A stretch of DNA of 64,000 nt from Diadophis punctatus similis (GCA_023053685.1 JALIGW010000143.1:112001-176000); one strand, 5' to 3'. Counted from the first letter of the stretch, positions 40,668-51,050 are shown. The notes: generated by a model from the letters alone, not told the origin. A program made the numbers and translations.

Positions 40668-40750
40668 GATGTTACCTAGTTAGGGTAATGAACCCTCTGC
40701 AAGAAAACAAGCAAGCTCAGAGAGCACCAAGGACCCCTTCATCAACCTTT
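40668..40750 (+). mobile_element. Penelope-like terminal repeat fragment (type 1)
   Basis: GTGATGATGTTACCTAGTTA, then TGCAAGAAAACAAGCAAGCT and CAGAGAGCACCAAGGACCC. The GAAACGTC core has decayed to GAACCCTC. Confidence 0.65.
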
Positions 40751-40777
40751 GTAGCCATTTGTGAGCTTGGTTATTTG

Positions 40778-41026
40778 AGTCGCAGTGGCGCAGTGGTTAG
40801 AGTGCAGTACTGCAGGCTACTTCTGCTGATCACCGGCTGCCAGCAGTTTGGCAGATCGAATCTCACCAGGCTCAAGGTGAGCCTTCAGCCTTCCATCCTT
40901 CCGAGGTGGGTAAAATGAGGACCCAGATTGTTGGGGGCAAGAGGCTGACTCTGTAAACCGCTTAGAGAGGGCTGTAAAGCACTATGAAGCGGTATATAAG
41001 TCTAAGTGCTATTGCTATTGCTATTT
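40778..41026 (+). mobile_element. tRNA-derived SINE, full length
   Basis: AGTCGCAGTGGCGCAGTGGT head to GCTATTGCTATTGCTA tail; the body is close to consensus. Confidence 0.94.
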
Positions 41027-41085
41027 TCTTGCAGACATTTTATTACCCAACTAAATAATATCATCACGGCTGTCAGTCAGGAATT
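41027..41085 (-). mobile_element. Penelope-like terminal repeat fragment (type 1)
   Basis: TTTTCTTGCAGACATTTTAT, TACCCAACTAAATAATATCA. Faces the copy at 40668 across the SINE. Confidence 0.6.
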
Positions 41086-41269
41086 ACCAATTCAGGCAAA
41101 TAAGTTAACAGTAAACAACAGATTTGCTTTCAAATTGCTTTCCCTTGGACTGGAAGAAGATCCAGTCAGTCAATCCTAAAGGAAATCAAATTTGACTGTT
41201 TTTGGAAGGACAGACATTGAAGCTAAAGCTCAAATACTTTGGCCACCTAAGGAGAAGAGGAAAATAAAC

Positions 41270-41365
41270 CTTTAAGTTATGTGCACATCTCACTTAATAA
41301 CCATTTTGCTTAGCAACAGAAATTCTGGTTCCAATTACGGTCGTAAGTCAAGGACTACCTGTCCG
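41270..41365 (-). mobile_element. Tc1/mariner-like MITE fragment
   Basis: TTGCTTAGCAACAGAAATTC, ACGGTCGTAAGTCAAGGAC then TACCTGT. Confidence 0.8.
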
Positions 41366-42009
41366 CTTATTTTGCTAACTTTGTTGCTAGCATGACCAAA
41401 ACAAACCGAACGTTATTTCCTTTTTTGGTACTGACTAACGACCAAAGCATCGTAAACCATACAAACTCTGATGAGTTTTTATAAACCGAAACCGATGCCC
41501 CCGGTAATTAGTTTTTTGGCCACCCGTTCTGACGGTTCAGAAATGTCAAAAAAGCCCGCAGGGTTTTCCTGTCTGCGTCAGCATTTTACACGCCCGGTTT
41601 TCTGCCTCTTAAGATGATGACAAATTAGAAATGTATAATTAAGAAAGCCAAGCGTTTTGCAGAAGGAAGTGGCCAGGCCAGCTGGGGCATCGGAGGGGAG
41701 AAAGTGACATGCCAGTCATCAATTTGACGCCTTCTTGGCGTTCACAAATTTCAGCTGTACGGCTGGGCATGTGAAGCGGCTTCGCTTCTCCGTGGTTCCC
41801 TCTGAAAATAGTAAAAAAAAAAACAGCAAGGAAAATCTGTAAGGCGGAGAATTCCCCAAACAAGAGAAAAGGAAGTTTGATTTCACAAAGAATGAGACAC
41901 GCTTGGGGTTTTCATCAGGAGTTGAATTGGAGACATGGGCCAGGAAGCTAACTTGGAAAGAAGTGTGTTGTTGTTGTTGTTGTTTATCCAGCCACAGTGT
42001 TTTCTTCCA
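41366..42009. other. Unassigned, low-repeat DNA
   Basis: No gene recognised. 41400-41640 lacks repeat signatures and has a balanced composition. Confidence 0.4.
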
Positions 42010-42065
42010 AATTGGCAATTTTAAGATGGGAGGACTTCAACTCCCAGAATTCCCCAGACTGCATG
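42010..42065. mobile_element. Foldback-MITE fragment
   Basis: TTGGCAATTTTAAGATGG, ACTTCAACTCCCAGAATTCC as in the family at 29904-30038. Confidence 0.65.
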
Positions 42066-42149
42066 CTTTCTGATGGGTGGAAAGAGCAAAATGAAGGCAT
42101 TGGATTCAGTGATTTCATGTCCCAAGTTGGCTTGTCGGTGGCCATTTAA

Positions 42150-42385
42150 GAGCCGAGGTGGCGCAGTGGTTAAAGTGCAGCACTGCAGTTCAGCAGTTCA
42201 GCTGTTCAAATCTCACCAGGCTCAAGGTTGACTCAGCCTTCCATCCTTCTGAGGTCGGTAAAATGAGGACCCAGATTGTTGGGGGCAATATGCTGAACTC
42301 TGTAAACCGCTTAGAGAGGGCTGTAAAGCACTATGAAGCGGTATATAAGTCTAAGTGCTATTGCTATTGCTATTGCTATTCCATT
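42150..42385 (+). mobile_element. tRNA-derived SINE, full length
   Basis: GCCGAGGTGGCGCAGTGG head to repeated TGCTATTGCTATTGCTATTG tail. Confidence 0.94.
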
Positions 42386-42519
42386 CTTGAAGAGCCTCGA
42401 GATGAGCAAAAGGATCAGAACTAAGTGATGGTCAAAATTAAGAATAGAAGAAGGTATTTGTAGCTCAGGGTTGAACTGTGAGGTCCTTGGTGCTCTCTGA
42501 GCTTGCTGGTTTTCTTGCG

Positions 42520-42553
42520 GACGTTTCATGACCCAACTAGGTAACATCATCAG
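42520..42553 (-). ncRNA. Hammerhead-ribozyme-like motif, type 1, second of a tandem pair
   Basis: CTGATGA, T, GTTACC with GGTCAT (wobble and one mismatch), GAAA, CGTC. Helix I is disturbed here (GCT before, CGC after). Confidence 0.5.
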
Positions 42554-42624
42554 AGCTAGAAGGGGTAAGGAGGAGGAGAATTGTGGGGTTCTTGGTGCTC
42601 TCTGAGCTTGCTGGTTTTCTTGCA

Positions 42625-42658
42625 GACGTTTCATGACCCAACTAGATAACATCATCAG
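42625..42658 (-). ncRNA. Hammerhead-ribozyme-like motif, type 1, first of a tandem pair
   Basis: CTGATGA, T, GTTATC with GGTCAT, GAAA, CGTC; helix I GCA/TGC intact. Confidence 0.55.
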
Positions 42659-42872
42659 TGCTACAAGGAAGTGGGGTTTGCTCTCTGTTTATATACCAAT
42701 GATTTGCTGTGTCAGTGTTGGCGAAAGTGTTGTTTTCTCCCTTCTGGGTCCTCGATTAGGCTGTTGCGTTCTGCTCGATTGTTTCTCTGCGTTGGTAATT
42801 CCTTGATTGGAGTATTGTTTGCTTCTTCTTCTTTTTTTGTAATTTTTTTTTATTTTTTCTCCACAATTTCCA

Positions 42873-42927
42873 TAGATAGATAGATAGATGGATGGATGGA
42901 TGGATGGATGGATGGATGGATGGATAT

Positions 42928-42963
<36 letters not shown>

Positions 42964-43000
42964 TAGATTTGTATGCCGCCCAACTCCCGGGGAACTCCCG
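42873..43000. repeat. (GATA)n, (GATG)n, (ATTT)n and an L2-like tail
   Basis: GATAGATAGATAGATG, (GATG)n at 42887-42923, (ATTT)n at 42925-42961, then TTTGTATGCCGCCCAACTCC, which matches the reversed L2 3' hairpin at 2320. Confidence 0.9.

Positions 43001-43340
<340 letters not shown>

Positions 43341-43427
<87 letters not shown>
43341..43427. repeat. (AT)n microsatellite
   Basis: About 40 AT units. Confidence 0.98.
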
Positions 43428-43430
<3 letters not shown>

Positions 43431-44126
43431 GCATACACCTTAAGATATATCAATAACATACACAATTATACATTTCATCCAATCAATCATAAATCAATAT
43501 ATTTTGCACCTATTTTATACTGTTAGCAATAGCAGTATTGTCCAGCAGTCTGTTTTTCTTCATCTCTTAACACTCCTCTCCCTCTATCACCATCCCCTCC
43601 TTCTACCTCCTTACTCCTTCTCCCCCCCTTCCTACTTCCCTCCTCTCTCTTCTCCCTTCACCTTTCTACTTCCCCTTCTCCATCTTTTCCTTTCCCTGAG
43701 TGATTCTTATACTAATTCATCACATATTTGACAGACTGATAGCACATTCCATACATTTTAAAATCCTCGGTGTCTCTTCTAAGATCATTATTTTTATATT
43801 ATATCTCTGCATATAACTCTTTATTCTGGGTATATGCTATTAATCTAATGCTGCCTCCTCAAAACCTAATTTTGTCTCCTGGGTCTACCACTATTTTATT
43901 TTCAATTCTTCCCCAAATCCATCGTATTGTTTGCTTCTTGATTGTAGGTCTAGTGTTACTTTTAGTGTTAATCTATGCTTGATTGCTGGCGAGGAAATGC
44001 TGTGGTCTTTTTGGTCCTTTTCAGATTTTGAGCTGTGTTTTTTTTTAATGAAGCCAAAAATAAATCATACACAAGCACCAACTGGGAAATCAGTCAAAAG
44101 CTACAGGATCACCCCATAGTCAGGAT
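43428..44126. other. Unassigned A/T- and C/T-rich DNA, possibly a reversed LINE end
   Basis: AT-rich (43428-43540), then C/T-rich (43560-43700), then AT-rich. Layout resembles 12281-12689. No readable protein domain. Confidence 0.35.
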
Positions 44127-44364
44127 CAGAGGTGGTATTCAGCCGGTTCGGACCGGTTTGAGCGAACCGGTAGCGGCTACTTTGGGTGGGCCTGCCCACC
44201 CGCCCGGACATAAAGCCGTCCTATTTAGTCACATTTTCGAGGCTGGACGCATGCGTGGAAGGAATGCGCATGAGTAAAGTGCATTTGCAGGAGGCTGTGC
44301 GCATGTGTGGAGGTGCGCTCACATTTGTGAACCGGTAGGGAAGGTAAGTGTTATACCACCCCTG
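44127..44364. mobile_element. hAT-like MITE with target duplication
   Basis: Left CAGAGGTGGTATTCAGCCGG, right TTATACCACCCCTG; duplication GTCAGGAT (44119-44126) and GTCAAGAT (44365-44372). Interior ACGCATGCGTGG words; GAACCGGTAGCGGC shared with other hAT MITEs here. Confidence 0.9.
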
Positions 44365-44446
44365 GTCAAGATGATCATGTTATATAAGTAGGGTTCTCCT
44401 GGACCAAGAAGTTCCTTTTATCCTTCTGATTGGCAAGGGTCCACAC

Positions 44447-44632
44447 CAGTGGTGGGTTGCTACCGGTTCAACCCAGTACGGCGAACCGGTAGCGGCAGCG
44501 GGAGGCTCCGCCCACCCACCCGGATGTCATCAAAAATGCTCTGTGCATGCGCAGAAGCGTTGTGCGTGTGCAATGTGTGCCCGCATGTGCCAGTTCCCGA
44601 ACCGTAGCAAAGGTAAGTAGACTCCACTGCTG
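44447..44632. mobile_element. hAT-like MITE with perfect 8-bp target duplication
   Basis: Left CAGTGGTGGGTTGCTACCGG, right AGACTCCACTGCTG. GTCCACAC at 44439-44446 and 44633-44640 exactly. 186 bp. Confidence 0.95.
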
Positions 44633-44659
44633 GTCCACACGCCATGCATGATTGATAGA

Positions 44660-44710
44660 CTCAGGACAGGAGGTCTTCTAGTCCAGCCCCAGCTCAACCA
44701 GGAGACCTTA
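44660..44710 (-). mobile_element. CR1 3' UTR fragment, reverse
   Basis: ACAGGAGGTCTTCTAGTCC, AGCCCCAGCTCAACCAGGAG. Confidence 0.8.
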
Positions 44711-45104
44711 ACGGTTGCAGGAACTGTGTATGTCTAGTTTAATGAAAAGAAGGACTAGGGGAGACATGATAGCAGTCTTCCAATATCTCAGGGGTTGCCA
44801 CAAAGAAGATGGAGTCAAACTATTCTCCAAAGCACCTGAGGGTAGAACAAGAAGCAATGGGTGGAAACTAATCAAGGAGAGAAGCAACTTAGAACTAAGG
44901 AGAAATTTCCTGACAGTTAGAACAATTAATTAGTGGAACAACTTGCCTCCAGAAGTTGTGGGTGCTCCAACACTGGAAGTTTTTAAGAAGAGATTGGAGA
45001 ACCAATTTGCCTGAAATGGTACAGGGCTTCCTGCCTGAGTAGTGGGTTGGACTAGAAGACCTCCAAGGTCCTTTCCAACTCTGTTATTCTATTTTATTCT
45101 ATTT
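44711..45104 (+). mobile_element. CR1-type LINE 3' end
   Basis: [20 protein letters not shown] onward to the 3' UTR GCTTCCTGCCTGAGTAGTGG and a short ATTTT/ATTCT tail. A stop (TAG) replaces Gln-Trp of the INQWN block. Confidence 0.92.
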
Positions 45105-45400
45105 TTATGCCATTCGAGACAAATGGTTGTCCGATCTCTTCTTAAAAACTTCCAGTGTTGGAGCATTCACAACTTCTGGAGGTAAGCTGTTCCACTGATT
45201 AATTGTTCTCACTGTCAGGAAATTTCTCCTTAATTCTAAGTTGCTTCTCTCCTTGTTTAGTTTCCACCCATTGCTTCTTGTTCTACCCCCAGGTGACTTG
45301 GAGAATAGCTTGACTCCCTCTTCTTTGTGGCAGCCCCTGAGATATTGGAAGACTGCTATCATGTCTCCCCTAGTCCTTCTTTTCTTTAGACTAGTTCGCA
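45105..45400 (-). mobile_element. CR1-type LINE 3' end, reverse, tail-to-tail with the previous copy
   Basis: The minus strand reads [20 protein letters not shown] through NSLPPEVVNAPTLEVFKKRS. The two CR1 copies form a long inverted repeat. Confidence 0.92.
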
Positions 45401-46309
45401 CCACCGTTCATCGTAGGCTTTACCCTCCCTTCCCAAAATCCTCTTTGTTGCTCTCCGTAGGTTTTTTTTTTTAATTTTTATCGTCTGTTCCCAAGCAAAA
45501 ATAAAAATAAAAAATTAATCCACGGGCACTATCGGAGGAAACATCAGTTTACTTCTCCAAAGCGTCAGTTTGTCTGAATTTGTTTTCCTTTCCAGATTCC
45601 AAGTTTGGGGTGGTGGTGGGGGTGACTTTTGAACATGCTGCTCTGTTTGAGAAAAATCACAGTTGCTTTTCATCAATCATCTTCCTTTTTCTTTTCTTTT
45701 TTGCTCCAGCATTTTGGGGAGGGGGGGGAAATAACAGTACGGGAGCAACTGTTTTTTTGTTTAGTCTGGGTTTTTCGCATGGATAAGCCTTAGCGAGACC
45801 AAAAGAATAGCTTGTCATCTTGGTGGAAAGCCAGTTTTTCTTTCTTTTCTTTTTTTCTTCTTTTTTTCTTTTTGCCCAGGGAAAAAAACGCAACGGGATT
45901 TTTAAGTAACGAGACATTTTAAATTTTTGGGATGGGAGGGGGTTGGGGGGACAATGAGGACAAGGCATTGTGGGTTGTCCAGCAAGCACGCTTTGTCCCA
46001 GTCCATTGGTCTCCATCCATCCGTTGGGGGGGGGGTTTCCAACTGTCAAAATGATGGAAACTTTATTTAGGCAGGGCGCATCTGAGATTCATTTAACCTT
46101 GTAGTGGTGCTTCTGTGTGTGTACATCCATCTCTGGGCATTTTAAACCGAGACTTCAGCTGAACTTTTGAACTTGTTGAAATTTCAGGCCGAAGGAAGGG
46201 AAGGAGAAGTCAGAAACACGGAGGAAAGGAGGAGAACCCCGGCTCTCTGTTTTCACAGATCCTTAAGATCTGAGAAACCACTCGAGCTCCTATAAGGGGA
46301 CTTAGACGA
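45401..46309. other. Unassigned DNA
   Basis: No gene recognised in about 900 bp. G-runs at 45719-45728 and 46025-46037, T/C-rich stretch at 45835-45880. Confidence 0.4.
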
Positions 46310-46395
46310 GTCCCCTATCATTGGCCATTAAAGTATTATACTTTATACATTATTATGCATTATACTTGGCCAATAAAGTATTCTAACTTATTCTG
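46310..46395 (+). mobile_element. LINE 3' terminus (TTGGCCAATAAAGTATTCT family)
   Basis: CATTGGCCATTAAAGTATTA and TTGGCCAATAAAGTATTCTA, a tandem repeat of the terminus, then degenerate pentamers. Confidence 0.6.
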
Positions 46396-46447
46396 TTCTG
46401 TTCCGGTCCAATTCTATCCTGTTCTGTTCCACGTCTATTCCATTCTT

Positions 46448-46590
46448 TGCCTCCAGACATTGTGGCTGCTCCAAGACTGGAAGTTTTTAAGGAGAGATTG
46501 GACAACCATTTGTCTAAAAGGATGTAGGGTTTCCTGCCTAAGCAGGGGGTTGGGCTAGAAGATCTCCAAGGCCCCTTCCAATTCTGTTAT
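46448..46590 (+). mobile_element. CR1-type LINE 3' end
   Basis: TGCCTCCAGACATTGTGGC, GGTTTCCTGCCTAAGCAGGG, then pentamers. Confidence 0.92.
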
Positions 46591-46705
46591 TCTGTCATTC
46601 CATTCCATTCCATCCCATCCCATCCCATCCCATCCCATCCCATCCCATCCCATCCCATCCTATCCTATCCTATCCTATCCTATCCTATCCTATTCTATTC
46701 TATTC
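46590..46705. repeat. CR1-tail pentamers: ATTCC, then ATCCC, then ATCCT, then ATTCT
   Basis: Four homogeneous blocks, each one substitution from the next (46590-46614, 46615-46660, 46661-46690, 46691-46705). Confidence 0.96.
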
Positions 46706-46850
46706 TAAACACCAGTTGTGAGTGCTGCATCACTGGAGGTTTTTAAGAAGAGACTAAATAGTAACTTGTCTGAAATGGTATCTTCTGTTTGAGCAGGGGG
46801 CTGAACTAGAAGACCTCCAAGGTCCCTTCCAGCTCTATTCTGATTCTGAT
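46706..46850 (+). mobile_element. CR1-type LINE 3' end
   Basis: GTGCTGCATCACTGGAGG, AGAAGACCTCCAAGGTCCC, then GATTCT repeats. Confidence 0.9.
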
Positions 46851-47205
46851 TCTGATTCTATTCTATTCTATGCTATTCTATTCTATTCTTAATTCTATTC
46901 TATACTATCCTATCCTTTCTCTATTCCATTCCATTCCTATTCCTAATTCCATTCATATTCCTAATTCTATTCTATTCTTAATTCTACTCTACTCTACTCC
47001 ATTCCTATTCCTATTCCTATTCCTAATTCCATTCGTATTCCTAATTCTATTCTATTCTATTCTTAATTCTACTCTACTCTACTCTACTCTACTCTACTCT
47101 ACTCTACTCTACTCTACTCTACTCTACTCTACTCTACTCTACTCTACTCTATTCTATTCTATTCTATTCTATTCTATTCTATTCTATTCTATTCTATTCT
47201 ATTCC
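46851..47205. repeat. Pentamer array (ATTCT, ACTCT)
   Basis: Degenerate with TTCCTATTCCTAATTC blocks (46925-46975 and again 47000-47050), then (ACTCT)n at 47069-47148 and (ATTCT)n to 47204. Confidence 0.95.
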
Positions 47206-47502
47206 AATATCTGAGGGGCTGCCACAAAGAAGAGGGAGTCAAGCTATTCTCCAAAGCACCTGAGGGTAGGACAAGAAGCAATGGGTGGAAACTAAACAAA
47301 GAGAGAAGCAACCTGGAAATAAGCGAAATTTCCTGATAGTTAGAACAATTAATCCGTGGAACTACTTGCCTCCAGAAGTTGTGAATGCTCCAGCACTGGA
47401 AGTTTTTAAGAAGATGTTGGATAACCATTTGTCTGAAGTAGTGTAGGGTTTCCTGCCTAAGCAGGGGGTTGGACTAGAAGACCTCCAAGGTCCCTCCCAA
47501 CT
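47206..47502 (+). mobile_element. CR1-type LINE 3' end
   Basis: ATATCTGAGGGGCTGCCACA to TTTCCTGCCTAAGCAGGGGG and CAACTCTG; the tail is TTG repeats in place of ATTCT. Confidence 0.92.
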
Positions 47503-47625
<123 letters not shown>

Positions 47626-48004
47626 GTCACGGTGTGAATATTGCCAGTTGTATGTCTATGCAGGGTGATGCACCCCTATCCTAATATTATGGTACATTCC
47701 AATACAAGCAGACACGTGATATGATGTCTACTCATGTGTGCATTCCTAAACCACTATTATTTTCTTCTGCATTGGCTCTTGACCTGAACGGTCATGTTTC
47801 TTAGCAAAGATGTAATTATTCAGGATTTATTGTTTTTGTACTGAAATAAATATTTTCTATTAGACTTTTAATCTCGGTTTTATTTCTAACTGTCTGAGTT
47901 CCAAGTAAAGATCCACATCGCCTCTGTGAGATTTTATTCTCATTCTTAACATGGTAGCACTCGGACGGCTTGAATATATTTTTCCCTTGACATTATTATT
48001 ATTA
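47626..48004. other. Unassigned DNA
   Basis: No gene or known repeat recognised. Confidence 0.4.
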
Positions 48005-48110
48005 TCTGTTCTATTCTATTCTATTCTATTCTATTCTATTCTATTCTATTCTATTCTATTCTATTCTATTCTATTCTATTCTATTTTCTATTCTATTCTA
48101 TTCTATTCTT
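48005..48110. repeat. (ATTCT)n microsatellite without an adjacent CR1
   Basis: About 20 units with one TTTTC break near 48083. Confidence 0.97.
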
Positions 48111-48514
48111 TGAAGCACCATGAGAGGGGATGAAAACTCCAGGGTCCTTGCATTTCCCCCTTCTCCCTGTGCTTGGAAATACTCTTTGGGTTAAGAAGGA
48201 TTATTTAGTACAGAGTTTAATGGGTGCCTTGTGCTTCCCTTTTGACTTGGCAGTGTTGCATGAGTTTTACACATTTCACAATCGCGTAAATCAAGAACAA
48301 CACCTGGATTAACTTCTGAGTAGTTTCCTTATTGTCGTTCGACTAGAGACAGAATCTTGCCAGAGTAAAGCAACCATCCGCGTAACTGTAGATATTACTC
48401 TCTGGACTTGAGAGTTGGACCATAAGGAAGGCTGAGCCTTGAAGAATCGGTGCTTTCAGATTGTGGTGCCGGAGAAGAGTTGTATACATTTCACAACCGT
48501 GTACTCAAATCCTG
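48111..48514. other. Unassigned DNA with a low-copy repeat
   Basis: 48310-48375 shares words with 40190-40260 (CTTCTGAGTAGTTTC, AGACAGAATCTTGCCAGAG). No gene seen. Confidence 0.45.
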
Positions 48515-48725
48515 GTGGATGTCCCAAAGCTGCTTTTTCAAAAGGCAACTGGGTTTTCTTTGTTTCACTTTGAAGACATTTCGCTTCTCATCCAAGAAGC
48601 TTCTTCGATTCTTCAGTCAAGCGAAATGTCTTCAAGGAAAAACCAAGAAAGTCCAGTTGCCTTTTTTAAAAAAAGCACTTTTGGGACAACCATGACCTGG
48701 ATGACTGAGAATTTCCATGGACCTC
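48515..48725. mobile_element. Penelope-like foldback, partly deleted
   Basis: Reverse half 48515-48605 (GACATTTCGCTTCTCATCC), forward half 48615-48725 (GCGAAATGTCTTCAAGG, AAGTCCAGTTGCC, CATGACCTGGATGACTGAG). The forward half lacks helix II of the hammerhead motif. Confidence 0.7.
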
Positions 48726-48756
48726 CTGATGGAATGGAATGTTGACCTCACCCCAT

Positions 48757-48868
48757 TCCTAACAGGTCTGTAAGGGGCGTGCATAAGCGCACCAGCATGC
48801 CTACCGTCCCTGTCCTAATGTCCCCTTTTATTCGTATCCATTTCATGCATTAATAACCATGTTTATAC
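48757..48868 (+). mobile_element. LINE 3' end, left part
   Basis: CATTCCTAACAGGTCTGTAA, GGGGCGTGCATAAGCGCACC, CCTACCGTCCCTGTCCTA. Split by the MITE at 48869; the tail resumes at 49772-49850 (TGCTTGACAAAATAAATC). Confidence 0.8.
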
Positions 48869-49771
48869 CTACCGTATTTTTCGGAGTATAAGACGCACCT
48901 TTCCCCCCCTAAAAGAGGGTGAAAATCTGGGTGCGTCTTATACACTGAATGTAGCCCCGCCCAGCCTCTGAAACGGAGCTTTGCAAGGCTAAAAACAGCC
49001 TCTGAAATGGAGCTTTGCAAGGCTGAAAACAACCTCTCAAATGGAGCTTTGTAAGTCTGAAAAAGCAGCCTCTGAAACGGATCTTTGGAAGGCTAAAAAC
49101 AGCCTCTGAAACGGAGCTTTGGAAGGCTAAAAACAGCCTCTGAAGTGGAGCTTTGCATCTGAAACGGAGCTTTGCAAGGCTGAAAACAGCCTCTGAAACG
49201 GAGCTTTGCAAGGCTGAAAACAGCCTCTGAAATGGAGCTTTGCAAGGCTGAAAACAGCCTCTGAAACGGAGCTTTGCAAGACTGAAAACAACCTCTCAAA
49301 TGGAGCTTTGTAAGTCTGAAAAAGCAGCTTCTGAAACGGAGCTTTGCAAGGCTAAAAACAGCCTCTGAAACGGAGCTTTGCAAGGCTGAAAACAGCCTCT
49401 GAAATGGAGCTTTGCAAGGCTGAAAAAGCAACCTCTGAAACGGAGCTTTGCAAGGCTGAAAACAGCCTCTGAAATGGAGCTTTGCAAGGCTGAAAACAAC
49501 CACTCAAATGGAGCTTTGTAAGTCTGAAAAAGCAGCCTCTGAAACGGACCTTTGCAAGGCTAAAAACAGCCTCTCAAACCGAGCTTTGCAAGGCTGAAAA
49601 AGCAGCCTCTGAAACGGACCTTTGCAAGGCTAATATCCCTGTTCCAGGCTGTTTGCTAAGGACGCTAGCCAGATGGATGCTGGTAGGCAGAATTTTTTTT
49701 CTTATTTTCCTCCCCAAAAACTAAGGTGCGTCTTATACTCCGGTGCATCTTATAGTCCTAAAAATACAGTA
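48869..49771. mobile_element. Tc1/mariner-like MITE carrying a minisatellite
   Basis: Left end TACCGTATTTTTCGGAGTAT then AAGACGCACC, right end GGTGCGTCTTATACTCCGG and TAGTCCTAAAAATACAGTA: inverted termini flanked by TA. About 900 bp, mostly a 34-bp tandem repeat. Confidence 0.87.
48955..49632. repeat. 34-bp minisatellite inside a MITE, about 19-20 units
   Basis: Unit words GCCTCTGAAACGGAGCTTTG and CAAGGCTGAAAACA. Variants include AACGGA/AATGGA and a two-base longer AAAAAGCA form. A block of several units (AACCTCTCAAATGGAGCTTT to AAAAAGCAGC) recurs at 49024, 49290 and 49498, showing higher-order duplication. Confidence 0.96.
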
Positions 49772-49850
49772 TATCTGTTATCTTAATACATGCTTGACAA
49801 AATAAATCAATAAAAATCAATAAAATAAAAAATAAATGGATAAAACTCTG

Positions 49851-50207
49851 GTTTTCTTTACAAATGAGAACTGGGCACTGTTGTAGAGACTCAGGGGAGA
49901 GTGGCAATAAATATATCATCAATTCTCCCCACCCCCCAATTGTATTGATTTCCTTGGGTCAGCCTGCAGGAATGTCACCATCCTCTACTCTGGAACCAGC
50001 TGTTGAGTTACGGCAAGTTGTAAATTAAGAGGCAAGTGACAGAAAGCTTTGAAGATGAGAGACAAAATTATCTGGGTTGTCCATGTTGATCTTTCCATCA
50101 AGTTCAGCTGTAAACCAATTAATCTTAAAAACAATATTACTCTTCTATGTGATGATTATCCTCACTCATGTACAAGTACTTTAGCTTAATCCCATGGTGC
50201 ATTTTTT
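49851..50207. other. Unassigned DNA
   Basis: No gene or repeat recognised. Confidence 0.4.
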
Positions 50208-50450
50208 AAAATGCCCTCGATTTATAACCATTCATTTAGTGACCAAAGTTACAAGGGCACTTGGCAAAAGTGACTTATGACCGTTGCAACATCTACCTGG
50301 CCAGGTGATCAAACTTTGGGCACCAGCATTGTATTTAAGGCGATTGCTGTGTCCTGGGGTCACATTATCTCCATTTGGGACCCTCCCTGTCAGCTTCTGA
50401 CAAGCAAAGTCAATAGGGAAACCAGATTGACTTAACAACCGTGTTTCTTG
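50208..50450 (-). mobile_element. Tc1/mariner-like MITE, truncated
   Basis: GCCCTCGATTTATAACCATT, AAAAGTGACTTATGACCGTT, AGCAAAGTCAATAGGGAAAC. Confidence 0.82.
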
Positions 50451-50452
50451 GC

Positions 50453-50495
50453 TAGTCTAAAGAAAAGAAGAATTAGGGGTGACATGATAGCAGTA
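50453..50495 (+). mobile_element. CR1 fragment left of a SINE
   Basis: GGCTAGTCTAAAGAAAAGAA, GGGGTGACATGATAGCAG. Continues at 50741. Confidence 0.85.
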
Positions 50496-50740
50496 TTAGC
50501 AATAGCAATAGCACTTAGACTTATATATCGCTTCACAGTGCTTTACAGCCCTCTCTAAGTGGTTTACAGAGTCAGCCTCTTGCCCCCAACAATCTGGGTC
50601 CTCATTTTTACCCACCTCGGAAGGATGGAAGGCTGAGTCAACCTTGAGCCTGGTGAGATTCGAACTGCCAAATTGCAGGCAGTCAGCAGAAGTAGTTGCA
50701 GTACTGCACTCTAACCACTGCGCCACCACCACGGCTCTCC
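50496..50740 (-). mobile_element. tRNA-derived SINE inserted in CR1
   Basis: Complement of a full-length SINE: AGCAATAGCAATAGCACTTA to AACCACTGCGCCACCACCAC. GTATT occurs at both junctions. Confidence 0.93.
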
Positions 50741-51050
50741 CACGGTATTCCAGTATTTGAGAGGCTACCACAAAGAGGAGGGGGTCAACTTATTCTCCAA
50801 AGCACCAGAAGGCAGGAGAAGAAACAATGGATGGAAATTTATCAAGGAGAGAAGCAACCTGGAATTAAGGAGAAACTTCTTAACAGTGAGGTCAATTAAC
50901 CAGTGGAACAGCTTGCCACCAGAAGTTGTGGGTGCTTCGTCACTGGAGGTTTTTAAGAAGACAGTCACTTATCTAAAATGTTATAGGTTCACTTCTCCTG
51001 CTTGAGCAGGGGGCTGGACTAGAAGACCTCCAAGGTCCCTTCAAGCTCAT
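50741..51050 (+). mobile_element. CR1-type LINE 3' end
   Basis: GTATTCCAGTATTTGAGAGG to CCTGCTTGAGCAGGGGGCTG; reads RSNLELRRNFLTVRSINQWN and SLPPEVVGASSLEVFKK. Confidence 0.93.

Larger units (their letters stand above)
42450..42790 (-). mobile_element. Penelope-like element end with tandem hammerhead repeats (type 1)
   Basis: On the minus strand the order is: GGTATATAAACAGAGAGC (TATA-like), a hammerhead-like motif, AAGCTCAGAGAGCACCAAG, a 105-bp-shifted second motif, the same GCTCAGAGAGC block, then CAGTTCAACCCTGAGC. The same arrangement occurs at 59545-59800. Confidence 0.75.

Noticed and set aside
48850..49503. Repetitive protein (FSALQSSVSEAVF-type units)
   Set aside because: Translation of the 34-bp minisatellite inside a MITE. 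A 34-bp unit shifts frame each copy, and open runs occur in several frames.
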